Part shown: positions 33,681 to 42,258 of the stretch, one piece after another
Layout: every line of letters starts with the position of its first letter
Position numbering within the stretch: the stretch's first letter is position 1
Assembly: GCA_016794365.1 (NCBI GenBank)
Contig: JAEUKB010000059.1
Location: 1-64,000, forward strand
Length of the DNA: 64,000 nucleotides
Origin: Myxococcales bacterium
GTDB lineage: Bacteria > Myxococcota_A > Polyangia > Palsa-1104 > JAEUJZ01
Direction: 5' to 3'
Program-made: the position numbers and the translations under genes
Notes under the pieces: model-generated
Seen by the model: the letters and a program-made list of their open reading frames with translations, nothing else
The model's database searches: none
What the model was told of the DNA's origin: nothing

Positions 33681-34784
33681 CTAGAGCTTCAGCTTCCGCA
33701 CCTGTTGGGCCGCGAAGGAATCGTCGATGTGCGCATAGACCATCGTGGTCTTGATGTCGCTGTGTCCGAGCAGCTTCTGGAGCGTCACGATCGAGCCTCC
33801 GCTCTGCACAAACAGCGACGCATACGAGTGCCGCAGACAGTGCCAGGGTGCTGCCGGAACGGAAAGCCCCGCTGCGCGGTACAAGGCTCCCAGCTCGGGT
33901 CGCCGTCGAGCGGTCTGATGCCAGCCACTGCGCGCGGTCTTGTCCAGGCTGAGCGGACAGACGACGCCTTCGCGGGTCTTGGGACAGCGCGACTGCCAGC
34001 TACGCAGCGCGTCGAGCAGCGCATCAGGCATCGGCACCGAGCGCGCCACCCCCGACTTGGTCTGGCTGCGATAGGACTTTGCCACCGTCAGCACGCCGCG
34101 CAGCAGATCCACGTCTTGCCAGCGCAGTCCGAAGATCTCACCGGCCCGCAGTCCCGCCAAAAGTCCCAGTCGCAGCGCCGTCGCCAGCACCGCAGCGCGC
34201 AGGCTCTGCTCGGCTTTTTGATCCGCCGAAGCCAGCAGCTTGCGGGCATCTTCCGTCGATAAATACTCGATCCGTGCGACCTTTTTGGGCTTCTTCAGCT
34301 CGCTCAGCGGATTGCGGGTCAGAAGACGCTGCTTCGTCGCCCACGCAAACACGCTTCCCAGTGCCGAGAGCTGACCCCGCGCCGAGTTGGCTGCATAGCG
34401 CCTCATCAACCGATTGCGCAAGCGCTCGGCCCGACTGACATCGAAGGACGCTGCGCGCTCACCGCCCACTTCGTCGAGCACGGGACGCAAGATGATCCGC
34501 TGCTTGGCGGCCCAGCGCGTCACGTCGCGAATCCTCGGTGAGTCGTATTCCGCCAAGAAGCGCTCCGTCAGATCCTGCACGGTCAGCGTCGTCGAGCTGT
34601 CGCGTTCCGGGACACCCAGCTTGCCGCGCGCGATCCGCGCTTCGATCTCGATGAGCATCCGCTTGGCCTCGGCAAAAGTCGGCTGTCTGCTCGCACGCTG
34701 CTTGCGTTTTCCGTCGAGATCCACAAAGCGCAAGTACCAGCCGATGAACCGATCCCCTTTCATCTTCTTAATGATCTCGCCCAT
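33681..34784 (-). CDS. int: Tyrosine recombinase/integrase
   Basis: A 367-residue phage-type integrase. All catalytic residues are present: R213 (GLRAGEIFGL), K243 (QTKSG), H315 and R318 (HCLRHSY), H341 (LLGHSD) and Y350 (the nucleophile, MVYAH). An N-terminal arm-binding and SAM-like core-binding domain precede the catalytic domain. The ATG at 34784 has GGAAGG 8 nt upstream; an upstream ATG at 34859 is possible but lacks an SD. It is the sole gene of the element and lies antisense to cheB. No excisionase or other partner is seen, so it must act alone or with host factors. Confidence 0.92.
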   Translation of the reverse strand: MGEIIKKMKGDRFIGWYLRFVDLDGKRKQRASRQPTFAEAKRMLIEIEARIARGKLGVPERDSSTTLTVQDLTERFLAEYDSPRIRDVTRWAAKQRIILRPVLDEVGGERAASFDVSRAERLRNRLMRRYAANSARGQLSALGSVFAWATKQRLLTRNPLSELKKPKKVARIEYLSTEDARKLLASADQKAEQSLRAAVLATALRLGLLAGLRAGEIFGLRWQDVDLLRGVLTVAKSYRSQTKSGVARSVPMPDALLDALRSWQSRCPKTREGVVCPLSLDKTARSGWHQTARRRPELGALYRAAGLSVPAAPWHCLRHSYASLFVQSGGSIVTLQKLLGHSDIKTTMVYAHIDDSFAAQQVRKLKL

Positions 34785-34914
34785 CGAGTGCGCCTTCCGT
34801 GGTCCCCAGCGCCGAGCCAGTCCTTCGTCGCTGTGCAAGCTGGCGCTTCTGTAGGCCAAGACCTACAGCAACGGGAACCCTTTAAATTATTACATTTTTT
34901 CGTGATTCTAAATA

Positions 34915-34936
34915 CATGGACGTGATGATGCCGAAG
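34915..34936. repeat. 22 bp direct repeat, right end (attR-like)
   Basis: A perfect copy of 33551-33572. It lies directly after an AT-rich 37 bp tail of the element. The ATG at 34916 inside it begins the second cheB fragment. Confidence 0.9.
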
Positions 34937-35767
34937 ATGGATGGCGTCGAAACGGTGCGCGCGCTGACCGTGCAGCATCCGACGCCGGTGGTGCTGACCA
35001 GCATCATCGCGCGCTATCCCGATCATCGCGCTCAGCTGGGTGACCTGGATGCCGACTGGGTGGAGCTGTGTGAAAAGCCAGTGCTCACTGGCAAGGATGC
35101 GGGCCAAAATGTCGCGGCGCTGCTTCGTCGAGCCCGCGCGCTGGTCAGTCAGCGTCAGCATCGCGTCGCACCGAGCAGGCCCAAGCAGCCGCCCACGTCG
35201 GTGTCGCTTGTCGCGATTGCCGCTTCGACCGGAGGAATGCCTGCGCTGTCGTCGGTGCTCGGGCAGCTTCCCGATTCCTTTCCACCGATCTGCATTGCGC
35301 AGCATCTCGACGCGGACTTCTTCGATAGCTTCGTGCGGTTTCTGACGCAGAGCACGCATCGGCCCGTGGTGGTCGTCAAAGAGTGCGCCTCGCTGGAACC
35401 GAGCCAGATTTACCTGGCGCAAAAGTCACATCACCTGGTCGTGCGCAGCGGTCAGGTCTGTGCGATCGCCGCCGAGCCGGGAGAGCTGTCGCCGCGCGCC
35501 GATCGACTACTGCTGTCGCTGGCGGACTACGCGGGCAGAGACGGGCTCGGGATCGTGCTGACAGGGATGGGCCGCGACGGTGCGCTCGGACTACGCAGGC
35601 TGCGAGAAGCGGGCGGCTGGACGATTTCCCAAGATCCAAGCAGCGCGCTGGTCAGCGGGATGCCCGACGCTGCCGTCGAGCTGGGCGGAAGCTGCGAGAT
35701 CCTGCCGCTGTCCCAGATTGCCGCGCGACTGTCGGCAATCAAGTGGAAGCCGTGGAGCAAGCGATGA
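34916..35767 (+). pseudogene. cheB: cheB 3' part: end of receiver plus methylesterase domain
   Basis: An open frame of 283 codons covering MDVMMPKMDGVETVRAL and the rest of the receiver, then the CheB methylesterase domain (about residues 100-283 of the fragment). The catalytic Ser is in AIAASTGGMPALS, the His in IAQHLDADF and the Asp in GMGRDGAL, so the demethylase/deamidase site is intact. No frameshift or stop has accumulated. It could be expressed as a truncated, receiver-less methylesterase if initiated at ATG 34916, though no SD is seen there. It ends in an ATGA overlap with a 31-codon frame before the MCP. Confidence 0.88.
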
Positions 35768-35859
35768 AACCATCCGACGGAAATCACGCACGCGGTCGAT
35801 CGAACCTTGCAAAGTCCCAAGACGTGCGCGCCTCGGCACGACAGGTGTTTTGCTCATGA
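35764..35859 (+). CDS. Short 31-codon frame linking cheB and the MCP gene
   Basis: ATG 35764 overlaps the cheB stop (ATGA), and the stop at 35857-35859 overlaps the MCP ATG at 35856 (ATGA again). The 31-residue product ([17 protein letters not shown]...) is basic and resembles nothing known to me. It may serve only to carry ribosomes across an otherwise uncoded 88 bp gap. It may also be a chance frame. Confidence 0.3.
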   Translation: MKPSDGNHARGRSNLAKSQDVRASARQVFCS

Positions 35860-37454
35860 ACTTGCTGATTGCTCGCTACCACCCGAAAACGCTGTGGCTT
35901 CAGACGCTGCTGCTTCTGATTGGATCGGTGACGATGTCGGCTGCCGTCGTCGGTCCGCTGGTGATTTCGCGCTTTGAAGGCGCGGTGCTGCGCGACATGG
36001 AACGCCGAGGCCAAGCACTGTCCAAGACGCTGGCCAAAGACTTCGAGCTGCGGCAGGCCATCGCGCAGCGAGACGCCGTCGTCGCCGATCCGGTGCTGCG
36101 CAGCCTGATGCAGAGCGACGAAGACATTCGCTACGTCGCGCTGACCAAAGGCAAAGAGATCATTGCGCTGTCTCCACCATCGCTGACCAAAGATGAAGTC
36201 CTGGCGCACATCGAGCACGGACCGAGCAGCCCAGGAGAAAACCTATCTGCGACGGAGACTCTTCGCTTCACGCAGCTTGTCACGACGCAGAATCCAAGCT
36301 TTGGCGGCGAATCCCAAGCCAGCAAGTCGAATGACGAAGCCGGTCGCGTCGTGCTCGGCATGGCAGCCAAGCGAATCCAGAGCAAGGTGCTGCCGCTGAC
36401 CCTGGCTTCCGTCGCTGCTGCGTCGCTGTGTTTGTTTACGCTGGTGGTGCTCTTGTATCTGCGCTGGGTGACGCGACGGATGGACAAGATGGTGGCCTAC
36501 GCCCAAGCGGTGGCGAGCGGTCAGCTTCAGCAGCAGCTTCACGATCCGCTCGATGATGAGCTGGGACAGCTCGCGCAGGCGCTGCTGGCGATGACGCAGC
36601 GAACCCGCGACATCGTGGCCGAGATGATCGAAGCGTCGCGCGCGCTGGCGGCTTCGGCATCTGAGCTGCTCGATTCTTCGACGCGGCAGGCTCAGAACGC
36701 GAACCAACAAGCGACCAGCGTGACCCAGATGGGCGCAACCGTCGCAGAGCTACGTCAGACCTTCAGCGAAGCGACGAGCAAAGCAGAGCTGGTGATCGAT
36801 CTGGCGCGGCGCTCGGAAGAGTCTTCGACGGGCGGAAGCTCAGCCGTAAAGGAAAGCATCGACGGAATGGGCCACCTGCGCGATCAGGTGCTGGCGATTG
36901 CACAGACGATCCAAGGACTGCTCGAGCGCACCGATCAAATCAACGCGATCATCGAAGTGGTCAACGACCTCGCGGAACAGTCGAACGTCCTCGCGGTCAA
37001 CGCGGGCATCGAAGCGGCACGCGCCGGAGAGCATGGTCGAGGCTTCGCCATCGTCGCCCGGGAAGTTCGCTCTCTCGCCGAGCGCAGCAAAGAGTCCACC
37101 GCCGAGGTTCGATCCATCCTTCAAGACATCCGACTCGCGGGTCGAGACTCTGCGCGCGTCATCGACGAAGGCAGCCGACGCGCCGATCGCGGCATGCAGC
37201 TTGCCAACGCCGCCGGAGACTCGATCCTGCGACTCGGTGACACCATCGTGTCATCTTCGGCTGCGGCCATGCAGATCGCGACGCTGACACGACAGCAGTC
37301 CGTCGGTATCGATCAAATCTGGCAAGCCACCAAAGGACTCGATCAAATCTCCCGGGAAACCGCGCGCGGCATTCAGCAGATCGAGACAGCGTCGGGCAAC
37401 CTCAAAGCGCTATCGAGTCGGCTCACCGAAATCGTCGGACGATACCAAGTCTGA
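35856..37454 (+). CDS. Methyl-accepting chemotaxis protein
   Basis: A 532-residue inner-membrane chemoreceptor. TM1 is at about 14-36 ([20 protein letters not shown]), a periplasmic sensing region of about 140 residues follows, then TM2 at about 190-213 ([20 protein letters not shown]), a HAMP-like region and a cytoplasmic signalling domain. The hairpin tip reads [50 protein letters not shown] split over 50 residues, close to the family consensus. It is the last gene of the chemosensory operon and is presumably the CheR/CheB substrate. No clear strong SD is seen. Confidence 0.93.
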   Translation: MNLLIARYHPKTLWLQTLLLLIGSVTMSAAVVGPLVISRFEGAVLRDMERRGQALSKTLAKDFELRQAIAQRDAVVADPVLRSLMQSDEDIRYVALTKGKEIIALSPPSLTKDEVLAHIEHGPSSPGENLSATETLRFTQLVTTQNPSFGGESQASKSNDEAGRVVLGMAAKRIQSKVLPLTLASVAAASLCLFTLVVLLYLRWVTRRMDKMVAYAQAVASGQLQQQLHDPLDDELGQLAQALLAMTQRTRDIVAEMIEASRALAASASELLDSSTRQAQNANQQATSVTQMGATVAELRQTFSEATSKAELVIDLARRSEESSTGGSSAVKESIDGMGHLRDQVLAIAQTIQGLLERTDQINAIIEVVNDLAEQSNVLAVNAGIEAARAGEHGRGFAIVAREVRSLAERSKESTAEVRSILQDIRLAGRDSARVIDEGSRRADRGMQLANAAGDSILRLGDTIVSSSAAAMQIATLTRQQSVGIDQIWQATKGLDQISRETARGIQQIETASGNLKALSSRLTEIVGRYQV

Positions 37455-37572
37455 GCGAACGCTTCTGGTCTTTTCCTCGCTGTCGCAGATGTGGTAACGA
37501 TGGCGACACCACTTTATTTCACGCCTTTGGTCGCGGCACGGTGCTAGATTCGCGGGCCGCACGGTTTACTGC

Positions 37573-40500
37573 ATGTCCAAAACCTCCCTCTCTTCTGCGT
37601 CACCGTCGGGCGGCGAGCCCGGCAACTCTTCTTTGTCTCCCGCCTACTGGCGGCTGGCCCGTTACCTGTATGCGGCGGACCTGGTGGCATCCAAGCGCGT
37701 TCTCGACCTCGGCTGTGCCGACGGTGAAGGCGCTGCGCTGCTGCTCGATCGAGGCGCGCACAGCGTACTCGGCTTGGACCTGGACGCACCAGCGATTGCG
37801 CGAGGTCAGGCTCGTCAGTCCGCGCGACTTCAGCTTCGAGCCGTCACCGCAGATCAGCTCCTTGCCGAAGGTGGCCTGCTGCGACTGTGTGCTGGATCGA
37901 CGTTCGATGTCATCTTCGTCTCGGGCGATCGCTCGTGGCTGTCGGCACCGGGCTTTCTGTCGGCGCTGCGCTGGCTGCTTCAGCCGGGCGGACAGCTGGT
38001 CTGGGCGACGGCAAGTCGTGAAGCGTTCCCGGGTCAGCCAGGTGCCATCGGTTACTTTGAGCTGCTCGATGCGCTCGAAGGTGCGCGACTTGGTCCGGTG
38101 ACGATGCTCGGTCAGAGCCCGTTTTACGCAGCGGCGCTGGCCCCATTTGGAGCGACGGACCCGGCCTTGATTCTCGACGACAGCTTGGCACAAGGCGAGT
38201 CGCCCGATGAATACGTGGCACTGTGCGGCAGTCCCGCGAGTCGTCCGTTTGAAGTCGTTCGTCTGCCGCGCAAGTCGCTTCAGTCGTCGGTGCGCGTCGA
38301 AAAGCAGGAAGTTCGCGTTCCCGATCCACAGATCGTGGCCGAGCGCGACAAACTCTCGACGGAGCTGACGCAGCTCAAGCGCGATCGTGACGGTCTACGC
38401 GACAAGCTGACAGAGCTGCGCACGCAGCTTGAAAAGCAGACGACGCACGCCGACAGCCTGCAAGTCCACAGCGACAAGATCCAAGCACACGCCGACAAGC
38501 TGCAAGCGCAGATCGACAAGGTCCAAGCGCAGATCGACAAGCTGACGGCGGCCAAGCGGGATGCCGATGCGCAGAGCGAGTCGCTGCTCGCGAAGCTGCG
38601 TCACAGTGAAGACGCGCAAAAGAAGCTCGAAGCGATCCGCGCAGAGCTGGAAGAGCGCGAGCGTCAGCGGGTTCGTCACGAGAGTGAAGCGACGGAAGCG
38701 GCGCTGCTGCACGAAAAGCAGATGCGCGAGCTGCGTACGGCGATTGAAGAGCGCGATGCCTTCGTCGCAGAGCTGGAAGATCAAGCGCGCGAGCTGCCTC
38801 GGCTGCAAGAGCGTCTTTTCGACAGCGAAAAGCGCGCGGAGCAAGCGAGTCAGGCCGAGCGTGTGGCTCGTCAGAAGCTCGCCGAGGTTGAAGGGCTGCT
38901 GCTGCGCGCTCGCACCGAGATGGCCGAGCAGCTCAAGAAGTCGAGCCTGCCGCAGGATCTGGATGCTCGTCAGCGTGACATCGAAGCGGCTCGTCGAGAG
39001 CACTTGGTGGCGCAGGCCGAGCTGGAAGAAAAAGCGCACGCGCTGTCGGTCCGTCAGAGCGAAGTCGCGGATGCCCAAAAAGCGGTCGAGCGTCAGCGCG
39101 CCGAGCTTCAGCGTCTGCAAGAAGAGCGCGCAGCGGCGGAAGCAGCGGCGGTGGCCAAGCTCGAGTCCGAGCGAAGCAAGCTGGCGCAAGAGCTACAGAC
39201 GCTGCGCAGTGACTTGGCGGATCGCGAAGAGCGACTGGCGGACGCGCAAAAGAAGCTGGCTCAAGCAAACGCACCGAGGCCGCGTGAAGATGGCGTGCCG
39301 ATTGCGGTCGGTGACATTCCGACGGCTCCGGTGGTGATCTCGACGGCACATCCGTCTCGCGTGGAAGAAGTCGAGACGCTGCGCAGTCGCGTGGCAGAGC
39401 TGGAAAACGAAGTCTCGCGGCTGAAAGACAAGGTCAGCGAGGCTGAGCGCGAGGCGTGGAAGCAGATCAAAGCGCGCTCGGAAGCCGAGTCGGCAGCGGC
39501 GGAAGTCCGAGAAGACACCGTTCGCAAGCTGCGCGACGCACGAAAGCTGGCTTCCGTCGAGATGACGCGCGCGATGGAAGAAGCGACGAAGAAGGCCGTA
39601 CAGCTTCGCGAGGAGCTGGGACGGACCGAGATCGAGCGCAAAGAAGCGCTGACGCAGATCAAAGAGCTTCGGGCAGAGAGAGACGCGCTCAAAGATCAGC
39701 TTGGGACGCTGCGGGCAGAGCTGGAAGCGCTGCGCTGGGCTTCTTCCGATGGAGCCAGTGGCTCGCCGCTCGAAGCAGAAGTGGCGCGGCTTCAGAAAGA
39801 AAGTCAGACCGCGCTGGCGACGCTGCGCAGCGAAAATGATCGACTGGCAGCGGCGGAGCGTGCGGCTCACAAGCAAGCGGAAGTGAGCGCGGCGCGCGTG
39901 GCCGAGCTGGAGCAAGCGCTGCGTGAGGCGAAAGACAAGGCCGAGCAGGTCAGCCAAGCGTACGATGACTCGCTGCGTCCGAGTGAGCTGGGTCTGGCGC
40001 ACGATCTCCAAGCGCGCGAGCGAGCAATCATCGATCTGAAGGCAGAGCGCGACGCGCTGGGACGGCTGCTTTCGGAAGTGGAGCGCGAGGCGTTTGCGCG
40101 TGGGGAGCGGGCTCGGCAGCTCAAGGTGTCGCTGTCGGAGCGCGAGCGCGAGTTGGAGACGCTGCGCGTCGAGCTGTCCGATCGGGAGCGTCGCATTCAG
40201 TCGTTTGAGCAGCAGCTTCCGCAGAGCACCGAAGTCCGTCAGATTCAGCTCGATCTGGCGACGGCGCGAAAGCGCATTGACGAGCTACAGGCCGAGTCAA
40301 ACCGGCGCACCCAGCAAGACGACGAGGTTGTTGCGACGGCGCTGCGCGAGCGTGCGCGGGTCGAGCGCCTGACCGAAGTGGTGGGCCAGACGACGCGAGA
40401 GCGTGACGAAGCCTTCCATCGCGCGTCGGAGCTGGAGCAGCGGCTGGGTCAAGTGCTCGCCGAGAGTGATCGTCTGCGTGGGGAGCTGTCGCGCGTCAGT

Positions 40501-40689
40501 GGTGAGCTGCCGCCGCAGATTCTGCCGAGTGAGGTCAGCGCCCGCACCGAAGCGCCGAGCCACGGTGATGAAGTTCGTCGGGCTCCGACGCTGCATCCAT
40601 CGACCGCGCAGCGCGTGCGTCAGGTTCAGGACAGCCTTGGGCTGGAGCCGCTCTACATTCCACACGGCGACGACAGCGACGCAAAGTAA
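37573..40689 (+). CDS. SAM-dependent methyltransferase fused to a very long coiled coil
   Basis: A 1038-residue cytoplasmic protein. Residues about 25-200 form a class I methyltransferase fold: VLDLGCADGEGAALL is the SAM motif (about 43-57) and the acidic LGLDLD follows. From about 240 to 1000 it is almost continuous heptad-rich coiled coil, with many Glu, Arg, Ala, Gln and Leu and frequent KLQAQIDK-like repeats. The last 40 residues are disordered and end in an acidic tail. AglZ of myxobacteria has a pseudo-receiver plus coiled coil, and this may be an analogous polarity or scaffold protein with a methyltransferase head; that is inference. TAGATT at 37545-37550 is a candidate -10 box. Confidence 0.75.
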   Translation: MSKTSLSSASPSGGEPGNSSLSPAYWRLARYLYAADLVASKRVLDLGCADGEGAALLLDRGAHSVLGLDLDAPAIARGQARQSARLQLRAVTADQLLAEGGLLRLCAGSTFDVIFVSGDRSWLSAPGFLSALRWLLQPGGQLVWATASREAFPGQPGAIGYFELLDALEGARLGPVTMLGQSPFYAAALAPFGATDPALILDDSLAQGESPDEYVALCGSPASRPFEVVRLPRKSLQSSVRVEKQEVRVPDPQIVAERDKLSTELTQLKRDRDGLRDKLTELRTQLEKQTTHADSLQVHSDKIQAHADKLQAQIDKVQAQIDKLTAAKRDADAQSESLLAKLRHSEDAQKKLEAIRAELEERERQRVRHESEATEAALLHEKQMRELRTAIEERDAFVAELEDQARELPRLQERLFDSEKRAEQASQAERVARQKLAEVEGLLLRARTEMAEQLKKSSLPQDLDARQRDIEAARREHLVAQAELEEKAHALSVRQSEVADAQKAVERQRAELQRLQEERAAAEAAAVAKLESERSKLAQELQTLRSDLADREERLADAQKKLAQANAPRPREDGVPIAVGDIPTAPVVISTAHPSRVEEVETLRSRVAELENEVSRLKDKVSEAEREAWKQIKARSEAESAAAEVREDTVRKLRDARKLASVEMTRAMEEATKKAVQLREELGRTEIERKEALTQIKELRAERDALKDQLGTLRAELEALRWASSDGASGSPLEAEVARLQKESQTALATLRSENDRLAAAERAAHKQAEVSAARVAELEQALREAKDKAEQVSQAYDDSLRPSELGLAHDLQARERAIIDLKAERDALGRLLSEVEREAFARGERARQLKVSLSERERELETLRVELSDRERRIQSFEQQLPQSTEVRQIQLDLATARKRIDELQAESNRRTQQDDEVVATALRERARVERLTEVVGQTTRERDEAFHRASELEQRLGQVLAESDRLRGELSRVSGELPPQILPSEVSARTEAPSHGDEVRRAPTLHPSTAQRVRQVQDSLGLEPLYIPHGDDSDAK

Positions 40690-40695
40690 GCGCCG

Positions 40696-41499
40696 CTAGG
40701 TACGCACCTTCCGCTTGGCCCGCTCGGCCAGCTCTTCTATCAGCACTTCAAACGACGGCTTGTCCGCGATGACATCGACTCGGATGTCTGCGTCGCGGAG
40801 AGCCTGCGCTGTCGTCTGACCAATCGCTCCGACGAGCGTCTGGGCCAAGACCGCACGCGCATCGTCGCCCAGCGCGCGCAGCAGCACCTGCGCAGTCTTC
40901 GGGCTCCCGAGTGGAAGCAGATCGATTTGACCTTGACGCAGCGCCACAACCGCAGGCTGAAGCTGATCCGACGAGGCTTCGACGGTACGATAGGCCGTCA
41001 CGCGATCGACCCAGACGCCCGCATCGTGCAGCACCGTCACCAGCTCGTCGCGACCTTCTGCCGCTTGTGGAAACAGCACCCGCGCAGCCGCTCGCTCGGG
41101 ACCCAGCAGACGCAGGATCTGAAGCGCCAGCGCGTGACCACTCGACGACTCAGCGATCAGCGAGGGTGCCATACCGTGGCGTCGCAGCTCGCTTGCGGTC
41201 TTTTCCCCGACGACACACAGCGGCGGCCACGACGAATCCGGCTGCGCATAATGGAGCAGCGCTCGCACCGCCGACACGCTGGTCAGCGCAATCGCGGCAT
41301 AGCGAGACAGACCGGACAGCGCCGACAAAAGCGCCGGATCTGCAACCAGCTCGATGCGCAGACACGGCACGATGAGCGCGCTGAACTTTTGTACAGACAG
41401 CCACTTTGCCGTCTCTTCCGACTGCTCGAGCGGCCTGGTCAGCAGCACACGCAGCGACGATGACCCAGGAATCGACGGAGTAGACGCAGCTCGAATCAC
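40696..41499 (-). CDS. hemD: Uroporphyrinogen-III synthase
   Basis: A 267-residue cytoplasmic enzyme cyclising hydroxymethylbilane to uroporphyrinogen III in haem biosynthesis. The HemD fold is low in sequence conservation, but VLLTRPLEQSEETAKWLS, IALTSVSAVRALL (the conserved T-S-x-x-A-V) and a GAIGQTTAQALRD strand-turn near the C-terminus fit. It starts at GTG 41499, 6 nt after the M50-like gene, so the two are likely cotranscribed on the minus strand. No other haem gene is nearby. Confidence 0.85.
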   Translation of the reverse strand: MIRAASTPSIPGSSSLRVLLTRPLEQSEETAKWLSVQKFSALIVPCLRIELVADPALLSALSGLSRYAAIALTSVSAVRALLHYAQPDSSWPPLCVVGEKTASELRRHGMAPSLIAESSSGHALALQILRLLGPERAAARVLFPQAAEGRDELVTVLHDAGVWVDRVTAYRTVEASSDQLQPAVVALRQGQIDLLPLGSPKTAQVLLRALGDDARAVLAQTLVGAIGQTTAQALRDADIRVDVIADKPSFEVLIEELAERAKRKVRT

Positions 41500-41505
41500 G
41501 TCGGA

Positions 41506-42246
41506 CTAGACCTTCGGCAGCGCGCGCACGGGCGACGAAGAGCGCAGCACCGACAAAAGACCGATGCCCAGCAGCAGCGCCGACAGACCCGCGATCAGCC
41601 CACCCCAAAACCAGTACGGACCCCCGAGTGAGCTGGCCACGCCCGCAACGTCCGACTGCGAGAGGCGCCCGCCTGCCTGACCGGACTGCACAAACAGGTA
41701 GTCAATGCGAGCGACGAAGTCCATCGCCAGCAGCAGCCCAAGAAGCTGCACGAAAAACAGCCTCAGCCCATCAGAGCCAAAGCGCGCCACCGACGCAATC
41801 AGCAGCAGCAGCGCGCTCACCGTCCCAAATCCGACGAGCGTTCGCACCCACAACAGAAGCGACAGCGCCATCGCCGCCGACAGCCCGAGCAGCAGCGCCT
41901 TGGGCATCCGTCGTCCCAGCACCAGCAGAAGCGAGCCCACAAGCGGCGGTGCCAGCAGGCCTCCAGCGGACACCAGCCCCGAGCGCCAGCCTTTGATCAC
42001 CAGCGTGTAGGCAATCCCCGACGCATCGCCAAAGATATCCAGGTGATCGAACTTGCCGCCGCACAGGATCGCCGTCACGCCGTGGCCGACCTCGTGAACC
42101 CAGGTGCCAAACAGCGTAAACGGATACAGTAGGAGCGGTCCAAACGGCACAAAGCGCTGGAGCAGCACCACGACGAGCGCTCCAACGATGAGCGCCGCTT
42201 TGGGACTGTGGACAGACGGTTTTCCCGAATCCATGTCGCTAAGCAT
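41506..42246 (-). CDS. M50-like membrane metalloprotease
   Basis: A 246-residue integral membrane protein with about six to seven hydrophobic segments. H51-E-V-G-H55-G is a zinc-binding HExxH motif embedded next to a TM helix, as in site-2 proteases. A second motif (usually LDG/DxxP) is less clear, so the family is M50B-like. It lies upstream of hemD. Its substrate is unknown; S2P-type enzymes often cleave anti-sigma factors, but no such gene is in the window. Confidence 0.78.
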   Translation of the reverse strand: MLSDMDSGKPSVHSPKAALIVGALVVVLLQRFVPFGPLLLYPFTLFGTWVHEVGHGVTAILCGGKFDHLDIFGDASGIAYTLVIKGWRSGLVSAGGLLAPPLVGSLLLVLGRRMPKALLLGLSAAMALSLLLWVRTLVGFGTVSALLLLIASVARFGSDGLRLFFVQLLGLLLAMDFVARIDYLFVQSGQAGGRLSQSDVAGVASSLGGPYWFWGGLIAGLSALLLGIGLLSVLRSSSPVRALPKV

Positions 42247-42258
42247 ACCTCGCTGCGG

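Larger units (their letters stand above)
33573..34936. mobile_element. Minimal integrase-only element inserted in cheB
   Basis: The 1.36 kb between and including one copy of the 22 bp direct repeat. The only gene is a tyrosine recombinase on the minus strand. The right end, 34878-34914, is very AT-rich, unlike the host sequence. The rest has GC content like its surroundings. No transposase, terminal inverted repeats, tRNA or cargo gene is present. Loss of the element by recombination between the repeats would restore cheB exactly. The boundary could equally be drawn as 33551-34914. Confidence 0.88.

Noticed and set aside
33372..34262. A 296-codon frame starting with the CheB receiver
   Set aside because: After 33572 the frame runs antisense through the integrase gene and has no receiver or methylesterase similarity. 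It is a read-through chimera of the insertion.
33573..34936. Insertion sequence with transposase
   Set aside because: There are no terminal inverted repeats, no DDE-type gene, and the 22 bp direct repeat is much longer than IS target duplications. The only gene is a tyrosine recombinase.
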